Source: JBHJHP01 sp042219825
GTDB lineage: Bacteria; Bacteroidota; Bacteroidia; Bacteroidales; UBA5342
Assembly: GCF_042219825.1 (NCBI RefSeq)
Contig: NZ_JBHJHQ010000006.1
Span: 310,001-374,000 of the forward strand
Length of the DNA: 64,000 nucleotides
Direction of reading: 5' to 3'
Every line of letters begins with the position of its first letter. The first letter of the stretch is position 1. The notes beneath the pieces were generated by a model, which was not told the DNA's origin, searched no databases, and saw nothing but the letters and a program-made list of their open reading frames with translations. The translations under genes and the position numbers were made by a program. Below, piece by piece: positions 34,946 to 42,701 of the stretch.

Positions 34946-35191
34946 ATGGGAACTATCATTTTAGCTTTAATCCTGAGTTTGGTTATGATAAGTATGGCTA
35001 TTGCAACGCTCATTGTTCGCAAAGTTCGGACGGCTGTACTTGCGTCGGGAATTTTAAGTCTGATTGCTTCCATACTGTATCTTTTATTAGCCGCACCAGA
35101 TGTGGCAATGACTGAAGCTGCAATCGGAAGTGGACTCACTACCATTATCTTCTTTTATGTTATCAATAAAATAAGGAGATCCGATGTATAA
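34946..35191 (+). CDS. MbhD-like membrane subunit (DUF4040)
   Basis: 81 residues with two or three membrane helices and the MbhD/MrpA-C-terminal motif LAAPDVAMTEAAIGSGLTT. In Mrp antiporters this segment is the C-terminal part of MrpA; in Mbh-type complexes it is a separate gene, as here. Overlaps the next gene by 8 nt. Confidence 0.9.
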   Translation: MGTIILALILSLVMISMAIATLIVRKVRTAVLASGILSLIASILYLLLAAPDVAMTEAAIGSGLTTIIFFYVINKIRRSDV

Positions 35192-35879
35192 AAACATATT
35201 CATAATTGTTATTTTGATCGGTTTTGGGGTACTTTTAGGACGTTTTCTACTGACGCATCATGAAAATGAATCACTCCCTGAACTTCCGGCATATTATGCC
35301 GATAATGCGGATCATGAAGTTGGAGCAGCAAATATTGTAACTGCCGTAGTGGTTACATATCGCGGTTTCGATACCCTGGGGGAAGTAACCATTCTTTTTG
35401 TTGCAGCTTCTCTGATTGCTATGTTTCTGAAAAATGGTGGAGCAAGAAAAAAACATGACCCACGGCCATCTTCTATCATACTTTCAACTGCTCAGAAACT
35501 GCTGTTTCCTCTAATTCTACTTTTTGGTGTGTACGTTTTTGCCAACGGCCATCTTACTCCTGGAGGAGGTTTCCAGGGGGGGGCAATCATTGCTACAGGA
35601 TTCTTACTTCTGCTGATGGCTAATCCTCAGACAGAATTCCGGCATGGTTTGTTCAATACCATTGAGAGTATCTCAGGAATCAGCTATGTCATAATAGGCA
35701 TACTGGGAGCTATTCTTGGACTGGGTTTTCTTGACAACCGCATTCTACCTCTGGGGCATTTGGGGAGACTGTTCAGTGCAGGAGTTATCCCGATTATCTA
35801 CAGTTTTATAGGGCTCAAAGTCGGAGCTGAACTTTCTAATATCCTTCATCATCTTAACGAAGTTCAAAACAAGGAATAA
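35184..35879 (+). CDS. MbhE-MbhF (MrpB-like) fused membrane subunit
   Basis: 231 residues. First part (about 1-90) is MbhE-like: NIVTAVVVTYRGFDTLGEV then a helix. Second part (about 105-225) is an MnhB/MrpB domain with FANGHLTPGGGFQGGAIIAT. In Pyrococcus these are two genes (MbhE and MbhF), so this is a fusion. The Gly-rich loop is characteristic of the family. Its stop codon overlaps the next start by one base (TAATG). Confidence 0.88.
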   Translation: MYKNIFIIVILIGFGVLLGRFLLTHHENESLPELPAYYADNADHEVGAANIVTAVVVTYRGFDTLGEVTILFVAASLIAMFLKNGGARKKHDPRPSSIILSTAQKLLFPLILLFGVYVFANGHLTPGGGFQGGAIIATGFLLLLMANPQTEFRHGLFNTIESISGISYVIIGILGAILGLGFLDNRILPLGHLGRLFSAGVIPIIYSFIGLKVGAELSNILHHLNEVQNKE

Positions 35880-36250
35880 TGGAACACATAAGTTTACAGA
35901 ATATAGGTTTGGTAACAGGTTTTCTCCTGATACTTCTGGGCTTGTATGGGGCACTGACCAATAAAAATATCCTGCGTATAATAGTATCCTTTACAATCTT
36001 TGATGCCGGGCTGAATCTGGTTATCGTCGCCTTGTCTTACATGAAAGGTCGTGTAGCACCAATCATCGACAAAACAACCGGAATTCAACATCTCTCAGAA
36101 AAGTTTGTTGATCCGGTTCCGCAAGCTCTGGTACTTACTTCTATCGTTATTGGAGTGGGAGTTACCGGTGTGATGCTTACCTATGCTCTTAAAATGTTCA
36201 GGACCCGTCAATCATTGGATATAAAAGATTTTAAAGAAACAAAATGGTAA
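35879..36250 (+). CDS. mrpC: MrpC/MnhC-like (NuoK-type) subunit
   Basis: 123 residues, three membrane helices as in NuoK, with GLYGALTNKNILRIIVSF and a conserved Glu/Asp-poor helix 2 (FDAGLNLVIVAL), then VDPVPQALVLTSIVIGVGVT, the MrpC signature. Corresponds to MbhG. Overlaps the next gene by 7 nt. Confidence 0.92.
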   Translation: MEHISLQNIGLVTGFLLILLGLYGALTNKNILRIIVSFTIFDAGLNLVIVALSYMKGRVAPIIDKTTGIQHLSEKFVDPVPQALVLTSIVIGVGVTGVMLTYALKMFRTRQSLDIKDFKETKW

Positions 36251-39200
36251 ATCCGGTTCATATTGTCTCCATCGCATTAATTAGTGCATTCCTTTTGAGT
36301 ATTACTGGAAAACGCCAGCAACACAGGCTTGTTTATGTCCTTTTGATAGCAATAGCAGGAATGTTGGCTATCTCAGCATCGTGGTTAACAGGCATTCTGT
36401 TGGGATCTATAAAATCTATTGAGGTTTATACAGCTGGCTTTAAGCCTCCATTTGCGATTAACCTTCGTATGAGCCTGGTTGAAGCAACGCTTACTACCAT
36501 GATTAATCTATTGGGTTTAATGACGGTAATATATCTCTTTGATCTGTTGAAGAATTCAGGGAAATATATACTTTCGATTCTTGTCGTTTTTCTGTTTGGT
36601 CTTAACGTGATGGTAATGACCCGTGACCTCTTTAATCTCTTTGTTTTCCTTGAGGTTACTTCCATTGCTACTGCCGGTTTGTTGGTCCTGGTTCAGAACC
36701 AAAGGAGTATTGCAGTCGGTTTTAAATTCATGATTGCTTCTTCAATAATATCCGGACTGTTGCTGATTGGGATTATTTTTACCTACGCCTATACAGCAAC
36801 TCTCAATATCGATTTTATGGCACATCTAACCACAATTAAGGGAGGTGCCATTGCAGCTTTCTTTGTGATAATTGCACTGGTTCTTGAGAGTAAACCCTTT
36901 CCGGCCAATGGATGGGCACTGGATATGTATGAAACGTCCCACCCGGCTATTGGTAGTGCACTTTCAGCGGCATCAGTACCCGCCGTGTTGTTCGTTATTT
37001 ATAAACTGATGCCAGTAGTACCCGAAGGCTGGCATCCGGTCATAGCTCTTTTTGGGATCATTACCTTTGCCACATCCAATTTTCTGGCCACACGGCAGGA
37101 AAATGTTCGTCGCATGCTGGGGTACTCATCTGTAGCACAGAGTGGTCTGATGCTGTCTCTGGTGACTATACCGTCATTTTATGGAAATAGTTTCTGGTTT
37201 ATTATCCTCGGATTTCTCATTACCAATTACTTTGCTAAAGCCGGACTGTTCTGGCTGAACGGATTGGTTGAAAGTGATGAACAATCAAAATGGGGTATTC
37301 TTCGAAAAAAGACATTCCTGTATTTTCTTTTTGGAGTTTTTGTAACTGCTCTGGCAGGCTTACCACCATTCCCTTCATTTTTTGCTAAATGGGAAATGGT
37401 AATGCATCTGTCAGGTGGTCACGCCTGGGGGTGGATCGGACTGATATTGCTTGGCAGCGTTTTCGAAATTCAGTTCCTCTTTAAATGGTTCGGAAGAGTC
37501 TTCCATGCAGAAGTTGATTCGTCTGCAAAACCTGATATGCCCTGGTTCAGACAACTGCCGGTAGTGGTATTTGGTGCAGGACTCTTTATTGCCTCTTATT
37601 TCTTCATTGATAACCTTAATCTCAATTCACTTTTCGTACTATTGCCGATTCTGCTTATTGCCGTATTTTTTATGTTTGACTTCCTACCGGTTTTTATTAA
37701 AAACAGTTTACTCATCATCTCCCTGATGATTTTTGGATATCTGGTATATCCGGAAATTAACGGTAACCTGCTGCAACTGATTTTCATCGGTGTTTTTCTT
37801 TTGGGAGGAGTACTCACGCTCATTCCCGGCTTTGTAAGAAAAGGAAAGCGTCCCGGATTTTATCCTTTTGCTGCAATGACTATTTATGGGTTGATTATGT
37901 TGGTTCATCCTGAAGATAACCTCAGCTTTTTTCTGGGCTGGGAGCTGATGGCTCTTGGTAGCTATATACTGATCCTTCGTGGTAAGAACGCAAGGGAAGC
38001 AGCCTTGCGTTACATGATGTTTTCAGCCGGAGGCGCTTTCATTATGCTTTTCGCCTTTGGTTTATTATCATTAAAGGCCGGAGATGTGTTTTTCGGCAAT
38101 TTGGGAGGTTTTGTCGCTGGTGGCGGCATACTGTTTATATTGTTTGCCATTGCATTTATGATTAAAACAGCAGCTATTGGATTGCACATATGGTTGCCTG
38201 GTGCATATAGCGAAGCTGAGGATGATGCCACACCACTTGTTTCAAGTGTGCTGATAAATGCGGGAATACTGGGGCTGTTCTGGCTGGTTACTTCTTTTGG
38301 CCCTCAACAACTCTTTGGCTATGATATCTATTATATTATAGGCTGGATAGGGGCTTTTACTGCACTGGCCGGTAATATGCTGGCAATCTATGAAGAAGAT
38401 ATGAAACGGCTGATTGCGTATTCCAGCGTGGGGGCCATGGGTTATATCATGTTTGCCCTGGCCATGAATAACAGACTTGGATTACTTATTGCTCTCTTCT
38501 ATATGGTTTTGCACTTTGTGTATAAAACCATGCTGTTCCAGTCGGCAGCAGGTGTGATATATCGAACCGGAACACGAAATATGTACGAAATGGGTGGGCT
38601 GATTAAACGTATGCCGCTATCATTTATCGTAGTGCTGATAGGTATCATCACAGTGGCAGGCATGCCGCCTCTGGCAGGCTTCGCTGGTAAATGGATGTTT
38701 TACAATGCAGTAATGATAAACGGATGGTATCTGCAGGGTGCCGTGATTTTCTTTTCTGGTATCGTGGCTTTTCTTTATCTCTACAAACTTATCGCTTCAG
38801 TTTTTCTTGGACAATTAAAGGACAACCATCGTAGGGTGAAAGAAGCACCCTGGTATTACTTACTGCCACAGGTAATTTTTATGGTCGCAATAATGGTGCT
38901 TTCGGCAGATCCGGGTGTACTCCTTAAACCGCTGGCTACACTGATTCCGGTATCTGTATCAGGAGAAACTCTCAAATGGTCAGGAAGTCTGGCTTCAACC
39001 TCCTTTGGCTATTGGAATGCTTTTGTTATAATATCTGTCGTGGTCGTAATGTTTGTGATTATATTGGGATGGCTAATGTATCACAGCCGGAAAGCACAAA
39101 AAGTTAAGCAATTCAACATTGTATTTGCCGCTGAACGTCCTTTCAGACCTGAAACCACACACATATCCTACAACATGTTTGCAGGTTATAAAAAAGCACT

Positions 39201-39378
39201 GGGTTTTCTGATGACTCCGTTGGCATCAAGGTTTTGGGAAGCTGTTTCAGAGTGTTCTGATGCGATAGCCGATAAGATACGAACCTGGTATACAGGTAAC
39301 GGACAGACGTATGCTCTTCACATGCTGATTTATGCTATTATTCTCTATTTCTCATTTAGTGGAGGAAAATTGTTATGA
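36244..39378 (+). CDS. Double antiporter subunit: two NuoL/M/N-type domains plus a bridging C terminus in one chain
   Basis: 1044 residues, about 28 membrane helices. Residues about 80-410 are an MrpD-like Proton_antipo_M domain (FVFLEVTSIATAGLLVL, KPFPANGWALDMYETSHPAI). Residues about 510-860 are a second one, MrpA/NuoL-like (FLGWELMALGSYILILRG, WLPGAYSEAEDDATPLVS, MKRLIAYSSVGAMGYI), with the TM5 Glu and lysines expected for ion translocation. The end (about 950-1044) resembles MbhI, the bridging helix segment. Pyrococcus Mbx uses separate MbxH and MbxH' antiporter genes; here they and an MbhI-like part are fused. Overlaps the next gene by 4 nt. Confidence 0.92.
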   Translation: MVNPVHIVSIALISAFLLSITGKRQQHRLVYVLLIAIAGMLAISASWLTGILLGSIKSIEVYTAGFKPPFAINLRMSLVEATLTTMINLLGLMTVIYLFDLLKNSGKYILSILVVFLFGLNVMVMTRDLFNLFVFLEVTSIATAGLLVLVQNQRSIAVGFKFMIASSIISGLLLIGIIFTYAYTATLNIDFMAHLTTIKGGAIAAFFVIIALVLESKPFPANGWALDMYETSHPAIGSALSAASVPAVLFVIYKLMPVVPEGWHPVIALFGIITFATSNFLATRQENVRRMLGYSSVAQSGLMLSLVTIPSFYGNSFWFIILGFLITNYFAKAGLFWLNGLVESDEQSKWGILRKKTFLYFLFGVFVTALAGLPPFPSFFAKWEMVMHLSGGHAWGWIGLILLGSVFEIQFLFKWFGRVFHAEVDSSAKPDMPWFRQLPVVVFGAGLFIASYFFIDNLNLNSLFVLLPILLIAVFFMFDFLPVFIKNSLLIISLMIFGYLVYPEINGNLLQLIFIGVFLLGGVLTLIPGFVRKGKRPGFYPFAAMTIYGLIMLVHPEDNLSFFLGWELMALGSYILILRGKNAREAALRYMMFSAGGAFIMLFAFGLLSLKAGDVFFGNLGGFVAGGGILFILFAIAFMIKTAAIGLHIWLPGAYSEAEDDATPLVSSVLINAGILGLFWLVTSFGPQQLFGYDIYYIIGWIGAFTALAGNMLAIYEEDMKRLIAYSSVGAMGYIMFALAMNNRLGLLIALFYMVLHFVYKTMLFQSAAGVIYRTGTRNMYEMGGLIKRMPLSFIVVLIGIITVAGMPPLAGFAGKWMFYNAVMINGWYLQGAVIFFSGIVAFLYLYKLIASVFLGQLKDNHRRVKEAPWYYLLPQVIFMVAIMVLSADPGVLLKPLATLIPVSVSGETLKWSGSLASTSFGYWNAFVIISVVVVMFVIILGWLMYHSRKAQKVKQFNIVFAAERPFRPETTHISYNMFAGYKKALGFLMTPLASRFWEAVSECSDAIADKIRTWYTGNGQTYALHMLIYAIILYFSFSGGKLL

Positions 39379-40280
39379 TTATTGACTGGACAAAACTGTT
39401 GTTTACCCTTTTAGGACTATTTATCGTATTAAATTACGGCTTACTACAGTACGGTTTGATACGTCGGATTACGGCAAGAATAGGTAAGCGGATCGGTATG
39501 CCTTTTTATCAGCCTTATATAGACCTTATAAAAAACTATACAATGCGCAGTCAGATAACCCATGGAGTGATGTTTTACCTGGGGCCGGTATTTCGCCTTT
39601 CAGGTGGTGTGGGAATCTTTCTTTTTATGCCTCTTATTTACGGAAGTGAACTCTGGAGTAACTATTCATTTTCAGGTGATGTGATTCTGGTCATGTATTT
39701 CATGTTTTTTGGAACGTTGGGAATGGCGTTGGGGGCGAGTGAGGGAGGACATCCTTATTCATTTATTGGAATAAGTCGTGGATTGTCACAGGTGACTACT
39801 GTGGAAGTACCCTTCACCCTGGCGGTGATCGCTGTGGCTGCAAGTCATCATTCCTTCTCACTAACTGAAATTGTAGCCGGTCAGCAGGGGGGCATTATGC
39901 ACTGGAACATTTTTACGAATCCTTTTGCAGGAAGTGCAGCGATGCTTTCCTTTCTCGGGATGATGATGGCTGCTCCGTTTAATGTTGTGCAGGCTCCACA
40001 GGAGATCCCCATTGGTCCGCCAACTGAATATCATGGAACTTACCTGGGGCTGATGCAAACCAACCGCGCTATTCTGTATGTGAGTGAATCCATTCTGATG
40101 GTAAACCTGTTTTTTGGAGGAGCAACAAATTGGATTGAACTGATTGTGAAATCATTCTGTGTATTCTTCTGGCCTGTATTTGTTGGGCTGGTTTTTCCGC
40201 GTTTTCGTATTGATCAAAGTATCCCGTGGTTTCTGAAACTACCGCTGGCACTCAGTATTGTTGGAATTTTTATGATATAA
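39375..40280 (+). CDS. NuoH/MbhM-like membrane subunit
   Basis: 301 residues, about eight membrane helices; respiratory complex I subunit 1 family. Motifs: RIGKRIGMPFYQPYIDLIKNY-type loop (seen as RITARIGKRIGMPFYQPY) and APQEIPIGPPTEYHG, equivalents of the quinone-channel loops. In Mbh/Mbx-type complexes this subunit connects the peripheral arm to the antiporters. ATG overlaps the previous stop by 4 nt. Confidence 0.93.
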   Translation: MIIDWTKLLFTLLGLFIVLNYGLLQYGLIRRITARIGKRIGMPFYQPYIDLIKNYTMRSQITHGVMFYLGPVFRLSGGVGIFLFMPLIYGSELWSNYSFSGDVILVMYFMFFGTLGMALGASEGGHPYSFIGISRGLSQVTTVEVPFTLAVIAVAASHHSFSLTEIVAGQQGGIMHWNIFTNPFAGSAAMLSFLGMMMAAPFNVVQAPQEIPIGPPTEYHGTYLGLMQTNRAILYVSESILMVNLFFGGATNWIELIVKSFCVFFWPVFVGLVFPRFRIDQSIPWFLKLPLALSIVGIFMI

Positions 40281-40290
40281 TCCTGATCTC

Positions 40291-40953
40291 ATGGCAATTA
40301 AAAAAGAATTTATCGACAAGGATTTAATGAAACGAACAGTGATTGGTCCGGAAGAGGAGGAGATCACAGTTGATCCCATCCAGGATTACTTCTGTGATGC
40401 AAAGCCAAAGATACATGAACCCAGGCGTACAAGGATATTTGAGAATTTTTTTAACTGGGCGAGAGCCGAGAGTATCTGGGTACTGGCATTTGGAACAGGA
40501 TGTGGTAGTATCGAATTGTACCCTCTGCTAACACCGCGGTTTGATGCATACAGGTTTGGTGTACAGATGCGTCCAACCCCTCGCCAGGCCAACCTGATGA
40601 TTATTTCGGGATATCTCAGTGTAAAGACATTGAAAAGGGCTATCCGTAGTTACGAACAGATGCAGAATCCAAAGTTCGTCATGGCCCTGGGAAGCTGTAC
40701 CATAAACGGGGGCATGTATTTTGACAGTTACAATACCATCAACCGGTTGGATAAATACTTGCCTGTAGATGTTTATGTGGCCGGGTGCATGCCGCGACCG
40801 GAAGCTATTCTGGCAGGTTTCGAGGCGCTTAAAAAAAGGATTAAGGCAGGTAAAGCCGAGGGCGCAAATAAATACGCCGAAAACTTTAATGAATATAAAG
40901 CTAATCAGAAAAAAATCATTCGGGACTGGAACATGCCCGATTATAACTGGTAG
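40291..40953 (+). CDS. NuoB/MbhJ-like iron-sulfur subunit with an incomplete cysteine set
   Basis: 220 residues; the 20-kDa subunit that carries the proximal [4Fe-4S] cluster. Cysteines seen: Cys70 (FGTGCGSIELYP), Cys about 134 (ALGSCTINGG) and Cys about 164 (VAGCMPRPEAI). Complex I has a CC pair and hydrogenases a CxxC at the first position, so one ligand appears missing here; another Cys (residue 35, DYFCDAK) is present but far away in sequence. The rest of the fold is conserved. The fourth ligand may be non-cysteine. Follows the NuoH-like gene by 10 nt. Confidence 0.9.
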   Translation: MAIKKEFIDKDLMKRTVIGPEEEEITVDPIQDYFCDAKPKIHEPRRTRIFENFFNWARAESIWVLAFGTGCGSIELYPLLTPRFDAYRFGVQMRPTPRQANLMIISGYLSVKTLKRAIRSYEQMQNPKFVMALGSCTINGGMYFDSYNTINRLDKYLPVDVYVAGCMPRPEAILAGFEALKKRIKAGKAEGANKYAENFNEYKANQKKIIRDWNMPDYNW

Positions 40954-40959
40954 CCGTTT

Positions 40960-41487
40960 ATGGAAAAGATTATAGAACGTTTACGGTCAACCTTTGAGGT
41001 GATGGCCGTTAAGAAACAGAGGGACGACCTGTATTTTGTTACAGTACCAAAAGATCAGGCTATATCTGTGGTTACACACCTTCGAGATATGGAAGGTTTT
41101 TCCCATCTCGTGATGATTACAGTGGTCGACTGGAATGAAAAAGGTATTTTCAAACTCAATTATATAGTGCATAATCATGACCTGCATGCAGATATTTCGA
41201 TTGTTACCAATATAAACCGCGAAAATGCGACGATGCATTCGGCACATCATCTCTGGGCGCAGGCATGGACCTACCAGCGCGAGCTGAAAGAAATGTACGG
41301 TATTGATTTTCCCGGAAGTCCCCGGGTGGACGAAAACTTCGTGCTGGAAGGCTGGGATAATGTACCGCCCATGCGCCGAGATTTTGATACCCTTAAATAC
41401 AGCGAAGAAACCTATTTCCAGAGACCTGGTCGTATGACCCATGATCCGGCCACGTACATGAAACAAAAATTGTATCCCGATGAGTAG
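40960..41487 (+). CDS. NuoC/MbhK-like 30-kDa subunit
   Basis: 175 residues. Complex I 30-kDa family motif at about 105-130: WAQAWTYQRELKEMYGIDFPG, and the C-terminal RRDFDTL. It binds the large subunit in the peripheral arm. No cofactor is expected. Overlaps the large-subunit gene by 8 nt. Confidence 0.92.
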   Translation: MEKIIERLRSTFEVMAVKKQRDDLYFVTVPKDQAISVVTHLRDMEGFSHLVMITVVDWNEKGIFKLNYIVHNHDLHADISIVTNINRENATMHSAHHLWAQAWTYQRELKEMYGIDFPGSPRVDENFVLEGWDNVPPMRRDFDTLKYSEETYFQRPGRMTHDPATYMKQKLYPDE

Positions 41488-42682
41488 CAATAACACTAAA
41501 ATATTGATTCAGCCTGACCGAAGCGCTTACCCACAACCTGATGAAAGCGGACAACTACAGTTTGATCTCAGTTCAGGTAAATATGTCAGGTTGTGGCATG
41601 GTCCGAACCATCCTGGTGTAACCGGTAACATGTCTCTCGAACTCACAGTCTGCGGAGATGAAGTTGTGGAAGCAAAGTCCCATGTTGGTTATCTTCACCG
41701 CGGGTTTGAGAAATTATTTGAACGCCGTACCTGGATGCAGTGTTTCCCAACGGTTGTACGTATGTGTGTGCCTGAACCGGATAGCAACGAATACAACCTG
41801 GCTGCTGCTATGGAGGAACTTACAGGTGTAAAAGTACCGGAATATGCCCAGTGGATGCGTACCCTGGTGTTGGAGATGGCCCGAATCGGTAACCTGCTTC
41901 GTTTGTTGCCTGCACATGGTGGTACCTTGGGACTTGGGCTTGGTGTTCAATGGGGAGTATACCTTCGTGACCTGATCCTCGACCGTTTTGAGGAACTTAC
42001 GGGTGCGCGAATCTACCACATGTACATGATTCCGGGAGGTGTACGTGGCAAAATGCCTGAAGGATTTAAGGATCGGCTCACCGGTAACCTAAATGATATT
42101 GACGATTTTCTGATTCGATTTAAGCGGCTGGTAATCGACAATGCCGTATTTAAAAAACGCGCTGTTGGCACCGGTTATGTTGATCCATCCTGGGTTGATC
42201 ATTATGGTATCGTGGGTCCTAATGCACGGGCTGCCGGATATAACCGGGATGTTCGAAAAGACAATCCTTACCTGGTTTATGATCAACTGGATTTTGAACC
42301 CTATGTGGATAAAGAGTCTGCCAGTGATGTGTTCAGTCGCACCTGGGTGCGTTACATGGATTTGAAGTATACAGTCGATCTGATTCGACAGATTCTTGGA
42401 AAAATGCCTAAAAGAGGGGAAATCCTTGGAGAAATTCCTAATGCACTGAACTGGAAAATTCCTGCGGGGCAAACTTATGTTCGCAGTGAGTCATCCCGTG
42501 GAGAATATGGTTTTTTCACCGTGAGTGACGGTACAGAATATCCGCGCCGTATCAATCTGCGCGGCCCCAGTTATACACATGCCATCGCGCTTCTGGAAAA
42601 GTTGCTGGTGAACGCCAATATTTCTGATATAAGTGTGATGATGGTTTCCCTGGCCACGTGTCCGCCTGAAATTGAACGATAA
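41480..42682 (+). CDS. NuoD/MbhL-like large subunit lacking an intact [NiFe] site
   Basis: 400 residues of the NuoD/[NiFe]-hydrogenase large-subunit family (HVGYLHRGFEKLFERR, LVLEMARIGNLL, HGGTLGLG, MYMIPGGVRGKMP). Hydrogenases bind Ni with two CxxC pairs, RICGIC near the N terminus and DPCxxC at the C terminus. Here these read RMCVPE (about residue 94) and ATCPPEIER (near residue 395): in each pair the first Cys remains and the second is Glu. Hence a normal [NiFe] centre is unlikely. This half-loss is like the Mbx/Ehr relatives of group 4 hydrogenases. The actual reaction at this site is unknown. Confidence 0.92.
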   Translation: MSSNNTKILIQPDRSAYPQPDESGQLQFDLSSGKYVRLWHGPNHPGVTGNMSLELTVCGDEVVEAKSHVGYLHRGFEKLFERRTWMQCFPTVVRMCVPEPDSNEYNLAAAMEELTGVKVPEYAQWMRTLVLEMARIGNLLRLLPAHGGTLGLGLGVQWGVYLRDLILDRFEELTGARIYHMYMIPGGVRGKMPEGFKDRLTGNLNDIDDFLIRFKRLVIDNAVFKKRAVGTGYVDPSWVDHYGIVGPNARAAGYNRDVRKDNPYLVYDQLDFEPYVDKESASDVFSRTWVRYMDLKYTVDLIRQILGKMPKRGEILGEIPNALNWKIPAGQTYVRSESSRGEYGFFTVSDGTEYPRRINLRGPSYTHAIALLEKLLVNANISDISVMMVSLATCPPEIER

Positions 42683-42701
42683 TTTTCAAGTATAAAGCAC
42701 A

